DNA from: Gammaproteobacteria bacterium
Lineage (GTDB): Bacteria; Pseudomonadota; Gammaproteobacteria; Enterobacterales; Psychrobiaceae
Length of the DNA: 7,539 nucleotides
Direction: 5' to 3'
Assembly: GCA_013214885.1 (NCBI GenBank)
Contig: JABSRS010000109.1
Coordinates: forward strand, 2,079 to 9,617
Position numbers and translations under genes: made by a program. Under the pieces are notes generated by a model. It was not told the DNA's origin and did not search any database. It saw nothing but the letters and a program-made list of their open reading frames with translations. Below, in pieces: positions 1-7,206 of this stretch; position 1 is the stretch's first letter, and the number at the start of each line of letters is the position of its first letter.

Positions 1-793
1 TATGTTTGCTATTTTGTCCGTTGTTTTATTGCTAAGCACTGACAAAATGGCGCCTTATCGTGTCTATCTCACCACCTTGGTTAGCCCGTTGCAGTTTATT
101 GCCAGTGCGCCACTGTCGTTACTTGACCAAAGTTCGCAATACTTTAAATTGCGCAGTACTTTAATGAGTGATAATGCCAAGCTAAAACTTGAGCACTTAG
201 AGCTCAGTGATCGTTTGCTTAAGCTAACCCATTTAGAAAATGAAAACCGTCGGCTTAATGCATTACTGGGCTCTCAGGTTGCCGCTAGTGGTAAAAAACT
301 GATTGCCAAAGTACAAATGGTTGACTCTGACCCTTTTAGACTGCAGGTAATAATCAACAAGGGCGCTCAAGACGGTGTCTTTGTCGGGCAGCCCGTCCTT
401 GATGAAAATGGGATGGTCGGTCAAATAAACTATGTTAGTCAGTTTAGTAGCACCGTGTTACTCATTGCTGATAATAGTCATGCTATCCCATTGCGAAATA
501 ACCGCAATGATGTTCGCCTTATTGCCTTAGGTAAAGGTGATTTACACCAACTTGAGTTGCAGTTTGTGACCAAGAGTACCGATGTGAAGATAGGCGATAT
601 TCTGTCAACATCAGGTTTGGGCGGACGTTTTCCTCAAGGCTATCCAGTCGCTAAGGTCACAGCAATTGAAAACCGTGGTAGTCAGATCTACTCTAAAATT
701 AAGGTTGCGCCAATTGCTCAGCTTGACCGAATTCGTTATCTGCTGCTGATTTGGCCAGTAATTCCTAGCGACACCAAGCCAGGTGATGAATAA
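1..793 (+). CDS. mreC: Rod shape-determining protein MreC, 5'-truncated by the window edge
   Basis: MreC is an inner-membrane-anchored periplasmic scaffold of the elongasome that links MreB/MreD to the PBP2-RodA cell-wall synthase. The visible 263 residues (first full codon at base 2) begin inside the N-terminal membrane helix (residues 1-12). A Leu/Glu-rich coiled coil follows (about 46-90, with heptad-like leucines at 61, 63, 66, 68, 72, 73, 75, 78), then the two-lobed beta domain (about 98-250). Conserved family signatures are the SP..F..SAP block at 28-37, GQPV at 129-132 and SGLGGRFPQGYPV near 204-216. Compared with E. coli MreC as I recall it, about 19 residues are missing, so the ATG at base 2 is an internal Met and the true start lies upstream. 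The protein ends soon after the last beta strand and lacks the long Pro/Gln/Ala-rich tail of E. coli. Its TAA overlaps the mreD ATG by one base. Confidence 0.96.
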   Translation, partial: MFAILSVVLLLSTDKMAPYRVYLTTLVSPLQFIASAPLSLLDQSSQYFKLRSTLMSDNAKLKLEHLELSDRLLKLTHLENENRRLNALLGSQVAASGKKLIAKVQMVDSDPFRLQVIINKGAQDGVFVGQPVLDENGMVGQINYVSQFSSTVLLIADNSHAIPLRNNRNDVRLIALGKGDLHQLELQFVTKSTDVKIGDILSTSGLGGRFPQGYPVAKVTAIENRGSQIYSKIKVAPIAQLDRIRYLLLIWPVIPSDTKPGDE

Positions 794-795
794 TG
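781..795 (+). promoter_or_regulatory. mreD ribosome binding site and mreC/mreD stop-start overlap
   Basis: A strong Shine-Dalgarno-like AGGTGA (781-786) lies inside the end of mreC, six bases before the mreD ATG at 793. The mreC TAA (791-793) and this ATG share one base in a TAATG junction, a common arrangement for termination-reinitiation coupling. This would keep MreC and MreD, partners in one complex, in proportion. The site decides the mreD start. Confidence 0.75.
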
Positions 796-1272
796 CGGAT
801 CCCGCCGCTGCTGATTATTTGGTTAAGCATTGGTTGTGCTTTGGTGTTGCAAGTGATGCCGATGCCGCTTCAATTAGATGTCTTTCGTCCTAATTGGCTG
901 TTACTGACTGTGATGTATTGGTGTTTAGCCTTGCCTCATCGTTTTAATGTTGGCAGTGCGTGGCTATGCGGGATCTTACTTGACGCCCTTTGGGGAGCTC
1001 CAATTGGTATTAACGGGGTTATTTTCGCGTTAGTTTGTTCGTTCGTGATTAAAAACTTTCAACGGATCCGCAGCTACTCTATCTGGCAGCAGGCTGTCAT
1101 TGCGGGAGGCATATCACTTGTTTATCAAGCGACTAGTTATTTCATTCAGCGTGCATTATTCGATGTTAGTTTAATCGAAGGCTATTATTATTCAGCGCTA
1201 ACCTCGATTATTTTTTGGCCTTGGCTATTCTTTTTACTACGAAAAACGCGCCGTCATTGGCAGGTTGCTTAG
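793..1272 (+). CDS. mreD: Rod shape-determining protein MreD
   Basis: MreD is a small polytopic inner-membrane protein of the elongasome that works with MreC and MreB to direct lateral peptidoglycan synthesis. The 159 residues are close to the 162 of E. coli MreD. Hydrophobic segments that look membrane-spanning lie at about 5-24, 33-48, 53-69, 72-88, 100-118 and 132-149. Recognisable family motifs are FRPNWLLL (31-38), LALPHRFNVG (45-54), the ILLDALWGAPIG region (61-72) and FWPWLFFLLRK near the C-terminus (141-151), followed by a basic cytoplasmic end. The start is the ATG at 793, supported by AGGTGA upstream and by the N-terminal alignment (IIWLS here against VIWLS in E. coli, from memory). 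The N-terminus is a few residues shorter than in E. coli. Only seven bases separate its stop from the maf ATG. Confidence 0.97.
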   Translation: MRIPPLLIIWLSIGCALVLQVMPMPLQLDVFRPNWLLLTVMYWCLALPHRFNVGSAWLCGILLDALWGAPIGINGVIFALVCSFVIKNFQRIRSYSIWQQAVIAGGISLVYQATSYFIQRALFDVSLIEGYYYSALTSIIFWPWLFFLLRKTRRHWQVA

Positions 1273-1282
1273 GAAAAAAATG
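1271..1282 (+). promoter_or_regulatory. maf ribosome binding site overlapping the mreD stop
   Basis: AGGA (1271-1274) begins within the mreD TAG (1270-1272) and is followed by an A-run up to the ATG at 1280, a workable five-base spacing. This favours the ATG at 1280 over the in-frame TTG at 1265, which would add five residues absent from the Maf family and overlap mreD. The position suggests maf translation is helped by ribosomes finishing mreD. Confidence 0.7.
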
Positions 1283-1858
1283 AAAACACAACCCTTACTT
1301 TACTTGGCCTCTAAGTCTCCTCGTCGCCAAGAGTTATTAACCTACTTAGCCATTGACTTTCAACTGATTGAAGCTGAAATTGATGAAACGCCTGAGTTAG
1401 AGGAAACGGCCAGTAACTATGTACGCCGATTAGCTATTGAAAAAGCTCAAGCGGGACGCGCAAAGCTAGCGAGCACCGCCGTGGTGCTAGGTGCCGACAC
1501 CATCGTGGTCATCGACAATAAAATTTTGGGAAAACCAGTCGATCAGCAAGATGCGCAAACCATGTTAACCTTATTATCGAACCGTACTCATCAAGTGATG
1601 ACAGCGATTGCCGTGGTCTCACCATTGGGCGTGTTTAGTGAGATAATCGAAACCGACGTTAGTTTTAGGGCGATCACTGAAACCGAGATGGCACAATATT
1701 GGTTAACAGGTGAGCCCTGTGATAAAGCTGGTGGTTATGGTATTCAAGGAATTGGTGGTAAATTTGTTCAGCGGATCAATGGTAGTTACCACAGTGTGGT
1801 TGGCTTACCACTAGTCGAAACTGAGCAACTTATTAAGCTAGCTCGTCACAACGACTAA
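1280..1858 (+). CDS. maf: Maf-family nucleoside triphosphate pyrophosphatase, YhdE (dTTP/UTP) type
   Basis: Maf proteins are cytoplasmic pyrophosphatases that hydrolyse canonical and modified nucleoside triphosphates to monophosphate and pyrophosphate. The YhdE subgroup is known for dTTP and UTP. The 192 residues cover the whole single-domain fold (E. coli YhdE 197). The signature LYLASKSPRRQELL at 7-20 forms the substrate loop; GADTIV at 71-76 carries the catalytic-type Asp72. GKP (84-86), the THQVMTA strand (103-109), DKAGGYGIQG (148-157) and the INGSYHSVVGLPLVET stretch (166-181) are all conserved. The match runs along the whole length to YhdE, recalled from memory, and the gene sits directly after mreD as in E. 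coli. Both favour the YhdE subgroup over the YceF (m7GTP) one; substrate preference is inferred, not visible. Bacillus Maf was linked to septum arrest, which fits the shape-gene neighbourhood. No defects are seen. Confidence 0.96.
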   Translation: MKTQPLLYLASKSPRRQELLTYLAIDFQLIEAEIDETPELEETASNYVRRLAIEKAQAGRAKLASTAVVLGADTIVVIDNKILGKPVDQQDAQTMLTLLSNRTHQVMTAIAVVSPLGVFSEIIETDVSFRAITETEMAQYWLTGEPCDKAGGYGIQGIGGKFVQRINGSYHSVVGLPLVETEQLIKLARHND

Positions 1859-1900
1859 GCTTTCGTTATTTCTTCAACTGTATTCACAATTAAACCGAGC

Positions 1901-1912
1901 GAGGGCCTAATG
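1901..1912 (+). promoter_or_regulatory. rng ribosome binding site
   Basis: GAGGG (1901-1905) lies four bases before the ATG at 1910, a slightly short but usable spacing. It is the only Shine-Dalgarno-like sequence in the 51-base gap after maf (1859-1909). The rest of the gap is AT-rich, shows no convincing hairpin terminator, and has only a very weak promoter-like pair. Confidence 0.6.
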
Positions 1913-3388
1913 TCTAGTAAGTTAAATAGCTTTGCTGCCGAACTATTAATCAATGTAACCCCTAGTGAAACTCGTGTTGCGCTGGTCGAAAATGGTATTT
2001 TACAAGAAATGCACATTGAGCGGCTAGAAAAAAAAGGCATTGTTGGTAACCTATATAAGGGGAAAATCAGTCGGGTACTGCCTGGAATGCAAGCCGCCTT
2101 TGTTGATATTGGGCTGGACAAAGCGGCTTTTTTACACGCATCTGATATTTTAGTTCGCACCAGCGATGACACAAAATCCAACAAAGTACCTGATATTTCT
2201 GAATTGGCCAAGCAGGGGCAATATTTAACGGTTCAAGTGATCAAAGATCCACTGGGCACTAAAGGTGCGCGCTTAACCACGGATATCACGCTGCCTTCAC
2301 GCTACTTGGTCTTTATGCCAGGGTCTGACCGAGTTGGGGTGTCACAACGTATAGACAGTGCCCAAGAGCGCAATCGACTCAAAGCTATTGTCGATAAGCA
2401 CACCGACCAAGATGGTAGTTATATTATTCGAACTGCGGCTGAAGGTGCTGGGGAAGATGAACTGCAACAAGATGCAAAATTTTTAAAACGGTTATGGGCG
2501 AAAATCATTGAGCGGCGTCAACGCAGCAAATCGAGTGCCCTATTGTATGAAGATCTTAGTCTTTCATTACGACTCTTGCGTGATTTTGTTAGCACAAACA
2601 TCGAATTAATTCGGGTCGATTCCAAATTGACTTATCAACTGCTTAAGCAGTTTACCCAAGAGTTCGTTCCCGAGCTCAATGAAAAGCTTGAGTATTACCC
2701 TGGCGAACGACCAATTTTTGATCTTCATGCGATTGAAAATGAAGTTAAGCGGGCATTAGAAAGAAAAGTAGAATTAAAATCAGGTGGTTATTTAATTATT
2801 GACCAAACTGAAGCCATGACCACCATTGATATTAATACGGGGGCCTTTGTCGGGCACCGTAATTTAGAAGATACTATTTTTAGTACTAATCTTGAGGCGA
2901 CCAAGGCTATTGCACGCCAGGTCAGGTTAAGAAATTTAGGTGGCATTATTATTATCGATTTTATCGATATGGCACTTGAAGATCACCGCCGCCGAGTCCT
3001 TAGTGCCTTAGAAAGTGCATTTGATCGCGACCGTGTTCGGACCAATATTAGTAATTTCTCACAGCTCGGGTTAGTTGAAATGACACGTAAACGAACCCGC
3101 GAAAGCTTAGAGCATGTGTTATGTCGCGAGTGCCCAAGTTGCAAAGGACGGGGAACTTTAAAGACAACTGAAAGTCTGTGTTATGAGATCTTTCGTGAAG
3201 TCATTCGAGTGGATCGGGCATTTTCAGCAGAGCGGTTTGTGGTTTATGCCTCAGTAGAGGTATGTGATGCTCTGCTAAACAGGGAAACCCATTATTTGGC
3301 GGATTTAGAATTGTTTATTAATAAAGAAGTTAAAATACAACCTGAGCAACAGTATGACCACGAGAAATATAATGTGGTGATGATGTAG
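1910..3388 (+). CDS. rng: Ribonuclease G (RNase E/G family endoribonuclease)
   Basis: RNase G is a cytoplasmic, 5'-monophosphate-stimulated endoribonuclease that matures the 5' end of 16S rRNA and degrades some mRNAs. The 492 residues match E. coli RNase G (489) from end to end, including the YNVVMM-type C-terminus; the long disordered tail of RNase E is absent. Visible parts are the N-terminal RNase H-like segment with ELLINVTPSETR (11-22), the S1 RNA-binding domain (about 38-128, GIVGNLYKGKISRVLPGMQA then VDIGLDKAAFLH), and the 5'-sensor Arg174-Thr175 in IIRTAAEG. The DNase I-like catalytic domain has metal-binding Asp307 (TTIDINTG) and Asp350 (IIIIDFIDM), spaced 43 residues apart as in RNase E. 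The zinc-link CPxC is at Cys408 and Cys411. It has about eight extra N-terminal residues compared with E. coli. The stop overlaps the yhdP GTG. Intact and unremarkable apart from an eight-A run at codons 40-42. Confidence 0.98.
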   Translation: MSSKLNSFAAELLINVTPSETRVALVENGILQEMHIERLEKKGIVGNLYKGKISRVLPGMQAAFVDIGLDKAAFLHASDILVRTSDDTKSNKVPDISELAKQGQYLTVQVIKDPLGTKGARLTTDITLPSRYLVFMPGSDRVGVSQRIDSAQERNRLKAIVDKHTDQDGSYIIRTAAEGAGEDELQQDAKFLKRLWAKIIERRQRSKSSALLYEDLSLSLRLLRDFVSTNIELIRVDSKLTYQLLKQFTQEFVPELNEKLEYYPGERPIFDLHAIENEVKRALERKVELKSGGYLIIDQTEAMTTIDINTGAFVGHRNLEDTIFSTNLEATKAIARQVRLRNLGGIIIIDFIDMALEDHRRRVLSALESAFDRDRVRTNISNFSQLGLVEMTRKRTRESLEHVLCRECPSCKGRGTLKTTESLCYEIFREVIRVDRAFSAERFVVYASVEVCDALLNRETHYLADLELFINKEVKIQPEQQYDHEKYNVVMM

Positions 3389-3390
3389 TG
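3376..3390 (+). promoter_or_regulatory. yhdP ribosome binding site and rng/yhdP TAGTG overlap
   Basis: The rng stop TAG (3386-3388) and the GTG at 3388 share one base. GGTGA (3376-3380) sits seven bases before this GTG and can serve as a Shine-Dalgarno sequence inside the last rng codons. The two nearby ATGs (3380, 3383) are out of frame with yhdP. Another in-frame GTG at 3397 is possible, but it is worse placed relative to GGTGA. The arrangement supports coupled translation of rng and yhdP. Confidence 0.65.
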
Positions 3391-6300
3391 CAAAGCGTGT
3401 CCCGTTGTTTAAGTTATTGTTTATCGAAGCTCTGGTTACTTGGGGTTGTTGGCTTAATTGTGGTTGCGCTGTTAATTAGCGCATTACGTGCTGGCTTGCC
3501 TTATATCAATCAATATAACAGTGAAATCAGTCAATTTTTACTCAAACATTACCAACTCGATTTATACGCTTCGCAGATTGAAAGCCGCTGGCACGATGGC
3601 GGCCTTGAAGTGGTCATTCATGATTTTAGATTTAATAACTTACGGCAAATTGGCGTTAATGCTCAAGCGGACTCAATAACCGCCCATTTAAATTTAAGGC
3701 GCTCTGTTTTATCATTGGCTTGGCGTTTTACACGACTTGAAGTCAATAGCCCAATCATTAAAATACGGCAGTTACCACCACGCGATAGCACGGGTGCTGA
3801 TCCGATCCCTTATTTGTTTAACTTGGTCGATGATATCGTTATTACCGATGCCACCATCGACTTTGACCCAAGGGTCTATCCGCAGGTTGGATCGATTAAG
3901 ATTGCTCAAATGAGCTGGTTGAATTCTCAGTTCCGCCATCAGCTAAATCTTAAGTTGGACAATGAAGCACAGCCACCGTTATCGGTTATTGCCGATTTTT
4001 ATGGTGATAATAGCCAAAATGTCAGTGGCCGATTTTATGTTAAAGCCGACAAGTGGCAGTGGCTAAATGATTTAACCTTGTTACTACCACCGTTCAATGA
4101 CAGTGCTAATGGTGAAGTCAGTTTTGAGTTATGGGGCGATTATTCACAATCCTCGCTAGACTCAATGATTGTTGAGTTGGGAGCAAACCAGTTAACTTGG
4201 ACAGATAACAATCAAACCAAGCAACTAACCATCACCAAAGGGGACTTGCAATGGTTACCCGATCAATCTGGTTGGTTAATGGAAGCCAAAAGTTTAACGG
4301 TTAATGCCCTTGGTCAAGATTGGCCTGAGTTAGAAATTAAATTACAACAGCAACAGGATGTTTTAAGCGGACAGGTTAATCAACTAGCCCTTGAACAACT
4401 GCTTGAGCTGCGAAGCTTGCTGGCACCATTACCTGCCGACACGCAATCATTGTTAACTCAACTAAGTCCGACAGCTAACTTGTCAGGTATCAAATTTTGG
4501 CAGCACCAACAACAATGGAACTACCAGCTTAACATTAATGATTATGCTCAAAATCAAGTTGATTCATTACCTGGGCTGAGCAGCATAAATGCGCGTATCC
4601 AGGGCAATGAACAAGGCGGCAAGGCTTTAATAACGATTAACAATCAGGCGGTTGATTTTGGTGAGTATTTTGTAAAACCTCTCGAATTGACTTATTTGGC
4701 AACCACGGTAAATTGGCAATTTAATCAAGATGGCTGGTGGCTCTTTGGTGATGACTTTGCCTTTGCTACCGCAGATATTAGCGCGCAATTAGCGTGGCAA
4801 TTGGCTTTCGAGCACGAGTTATCTCCTGTATTGTCATTATACGGTGAGGCACAAATACTTGCTGCCCGCAATGCCAAGCTATACCTTCCTCACATAGCGT
4901 TAAGTGAAGGCTTGGTCAATTATCTTGGTGATGGCCTCAAAGCTGGGGTCAGCGATGATGTCCAAATCATCTGGCAAGGCGCGTTAAACCAGTTTCCTTA
5001 CCAAGACCATAGTGGCACTTTTGAATTAGAGACTACCTTGTCCAAGGTTGACTTTATGTTTGACCATCATTGGTTGCCAGTAACCGATGCTACTATAAAA
5101 TTAAAATTTAAAAATGAAGGGGTGTTCCTAACGAGTAATCAAGGCAAAGTTAACGATCTTGCATTTGAACAACTAGCGGCACGAATCCCCAATTTATTAA
5201 ATAATCCAACCTTAACTGTCGCTTTGGTGATTAGTGAAAAGATTGCACCCATTAAATACGTCATTGATCATTCTCCGCTCAAAACCAGTATCGGTGCAGC
5301 ATTAAATCACCTTGGGGTTAATGAGTCAGTCAGAGCTGATATTAATATTCATTTGCCGCTCGATGGTTCTTTACCCCTAGTAAAGGGGCAAGTAACCCTT
5401 AAAAATAATAGCGTCGACATTAAAGATATTGACGTCAGGTTAGATGATGTTAGCGGCGATCTAAATTTTGTCAATGGCATTATTAGCAGTAAAAATTTAA
5501 CGGCTACTATGTTCAATCAGCCAGTTGCGCTTAATATCAACACTAAACCGATGGCTAATGATTACGGGGTCGAAATTGACCTCAATGCGCAATGGCATAG
5601 TGACAAAATGCCCCAGCAATGGCATCAATATTTGGATGATTATCTGGCTGGGACATTGGATTGGTTTGGTAAAGTGACCCTAAAAATCAGTGGCAACGAT
5701 CTGCATTATCAAGCTAATTTTAAATCACCAATGACTGGACTAGCGTTAAAATTACCCCAACCACTCAACAAATATGTTAACCAGCAAGAAGCATTAACCG
5801 TGTCAGTGGTTGGTAATATAGAGGGTGGTCAGTTTAATCTAGGGTTGGGTTCTCGGGCGGAAGCACTGGCGCAATTTAATTTTTCCGATAATCAGCTTAA
5901 TGTTGATAATATGGCGCTGTTGGTCGGTCGTCGTTTTAACAGTAGCGATAGCGTGGTACCCACTGATTTAAGTCTACAGGTTGACTTAAAAACGCTGCAA
6001 ATTGATCAATGGCAAACATTTATCAGCAATCTCGATCAAGGGCAGCAAACTAATCAATTTTTACCGCCCTTACGAAATATTAGTATTTTTGTTGAACGCT
6101 TGTCGGTTTACGGACAAGAGCTAACCAATGTTTCACTCAGTGGCCATAAACAACAAGATTATTGGCAAGTTGGATTATTGTCAGATCAAGCTAAGGGCAG
6201 CATTAAGCTTTATCATGATATGGCAACCAAAGGGATTGTGGCTAATTTTGAGTATTTTAAACTTAACCCTCAAGATGGCGATCCAAGTCGGTCATTGACC

Positions 6301-7206
6301 AAGTCTGACTTATTAGCATTACCAAATTTAACGTTTAGCTGCCAAGTATGCCAATTGGGTGAATATCAGTTAGGCGAAGTGCATTTTAACACCAAGCAAG
6401 TTGAGCAAGGCTTAGCGATTAGCGATTTAACATTAAGTGCCATCAGTACTTCGCTCAAGTTGTCTGGTTTGTGGGGCTGGGATGAGCAAGGGCTTTATAG
6501 CAACATCAGTGGGGTGTTAAAAAGCGACAATGTGGTTGAAACCTTGCAGTTACTAAATTTCAGTTCAAGCATTAAAGACAGCGATGCCGATTTCGCCTTT
6601 GATCTTAATTGGCGTGGTGATATTTACAATCCAGTGATCGAGACGTTAAAGGGCAACGTAACCTGGCATCTGGGTGAAGGACATATTGCTGAGGTCAGTG
6701 ATAAAGGGGCGCGCATATTTTCATTATTTAGCTTGGACTCGCTAAGGCGCAAGTTAGTGTTGGATTTTCGTGATGTTTTTGTCAAAGGGCTATTCTTTAA
6801 TAGTTTCGATGGCACCTTTGAAATTGGTCAGGGAGTGGCGGTAACACATGATGCTAATATGGATGGCATTGCTGGTAATTTAGATGTGGTTGGTTCGATT
6901 AACTTAACCAACCAAAAATTAGATTACTATTTGTCTTTTACGCCGCGATTAATCTCCAATTTACCAGTGGTCGCAGGTGTAGTCGCCAGTGCGCCGCAAG
7001 TTTTCATCTTGGCCTTTGCGATTACTAAGGTGTTAGAGCCTATTATTGATGTGGTATCGCAAGTTAATTTCAAGTTAACTGGCGATATCGACCATCCCGA
7101 GTTTGTCGAAGTAAATAGACAACAAATTAAATATAAAGTGCCAGCGGAAATGCTACCACCACCTAAGGTTGAGCAATCAACTGACACGAACGAGGACAAT
7201 CCGTGA
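3388..7206 (+). CDS. yhdP: YhdP, AsmA-like envelope-spanning lipid-transport protein
   Basis: YhdP family proteins are anchored in the inner membrane and extend a long hydrophobic-groove beta structure across the periplasm. In E. coli, YhdP acts with TamB and YdbH in phospholipid delivery to the outer membrane. The 1272 residues compare with 1266 in E. coli. One N-terminal membrane helix (about 15-36) follows a short cytoplasmic end containing Cys7 and Cys11. Then comes over 1,000 residues of Asn/Gln/Asp-rich alternating beta strands. Blocks I recognise as conserved are FPY..HSGTFE (from 536), VKGQVTLKNNSVDIK with the following FNQPV (about 665-715), SCQVCQLG with CxxC at 985-988, and the AsmA-like C-terminal block IFSLFSLDSLRRKLVLDFRD (from 1110). 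A hydrophobic segment (1192-1226) and a short Pro-rich polar tail end the protein. No frameshift or internal stop is seen. Assignment rests on family recall and gene order; the lipid-transport role is by homology. Confidence 0.95.
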   Translation: MQSVSRCLSYCLSKLWLLGVVGLIVVALLISALRAGLPYINQYNSEISQFLLKHYQLDLYASQIESRWHDGGLEVVIHDFRFNNLRQIGVNAQADSITAHLNLRRSVLSLAWRFTRLEVNSPIIKIRQLPPRDSTGADPIPYLFNLVDDIVITDATIDFDPRVYPQVGSIKIAQMSWLNSQFRHQLNLKLDNEAQPPLSVIADFYGDNSQNVSGRFYVKADKWQWLNDLTLLLPPFNDSANGEVSFELWGDYSQSSLDSMIVELGANQLTWTDNNQTKQLTITKGDLQWLPDQSGWLMEAKSLTVNALGQDWPELEIKLQQQQDVLSGQVNQLALEQLLELRSLLAPLPADTQSLLTQLSPTANLSGIKFWQHQQQWNYQLNINDYAQNQVDSLPGLSSINARIQGNEQGGKALITINNQAVDFGEYFVKPLELTYLATTVNWQFNQDGWWLFGDDFAFATADISAQLAWQLAFEHELSPVLSLYGEAQILAARNAKLYLPHIALSEGLVNYLGDGLKAGVSDDVQIIWQGALNQFPYQDHSGTFELETTLSKVDFMFDHHWLPVTDATIKLKFKNEGVFLTSNQGKVNDLAFEQLAARIPNLLNNPTLTVALVISEKIAPIKYVIDHSPLKTSIGAALNHLGVNESVRADINIHLPLDGSLPLVKGQVTLKNNSVDIKDIDVRLDDVSGDLNFVNGIISSKNLTATMFNQPVALNINTKPMANDYGVEIDLNAQWHSDKMPQQWHQYLDDYLAGTLDWFGKVTLKISGNDLHYQANFKSPMTGLALKLPQPLNKYVNQQEALTVSVVGNIEGGQFNLGLGSRAEALAQFNFSDNQLNVDNMALLVGRRFNSSDSVVPTDLSLQVDLKTLQIDQWQTFISNLDQGQQTNQFLPPLRNISIFVERLSVYGQELTNVSLSGHKQQDYWQVGLLSDQAKGSIKLYHDMATKGIVANFEYFKLNPQDGDPSRSLTKSDLLALPNLTFSCQVCQLGEYQLGEVHFNTKQVEQGLAISDLTLSAISTSLKLSGLWGWDEQGLYSNISGVLKSDNVVETLQLLNFSSSIKDSDADFAFDLNWRGDIYNPVIETLKGNVTWHLGEGHIAEVSDKGARIFSLFSLDSLRRKLVLDFRDVFVKGLFFNSFDGTFEIGQGVAVTHDANMDGIAGNLDVVGSINLTNQKLDYYLSFTPRLISNLPVVAGVVASAPQVFILAFAITKVLEPIIDVVSQVNFKLTGDIDHPEFVEVNRQQIKYKVPAEMLPPPKVEQSTDTNEDNP
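7192..7206 (+). promoter_or_regulatory. Ribosome binding site and GTGA overlap starting the nitrilase gene
   Basis: GAGGA (7192-7196) lies six bases before a GTG at 7203, near-ideal spacing. The GTG overlaps the yhdP TGA (7204-7206) by three bases within GTGA, a typical coupling junction. This decides the start of the following gene, which has no ATG nearby: its first in-frame Met codon is 36 codons later, inside a conserved domain. Confidence 0.8.

Noticed and set aside
2..4. ATG at base 2 as the start of mreC
   Set aside because: It aligns to about residue 20 of E. coli MreC, within the membrane helix; the family N-terminus lies upstream of the window.
1862..1890. Possible promoter before rng (TTCGTT, 17 bases, CACAAT)
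   Set aside because: The -35 matches only two of six consensus bases and the -10 four of six; this is expected by chance in AT-rich DNA.
1855..2211. Open frame of 118 codons on the minus strand
   Set aside because: It lies opposite the conserved N-terminal and S1 part of rng, has no recognisable domain, and is a shadow of that coding sequence.
3488..3679. Short plus-strand frame inside yhdP
   Set aside because: It is an alternative frame of conserved YhdP sequence with no family resemblance.
5374..5388. Hairpin CCCCT-agtaa-AGGGG inside yhdP
   Set aside because: A five-base stem within coding sequence, not followed by a T-run; most likely chance.
6624..6815. Short minus-strand frame opposite yhdP
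   Set aside because: It is opposite the conserved AsmA-like C-terminal block and has no independent support.
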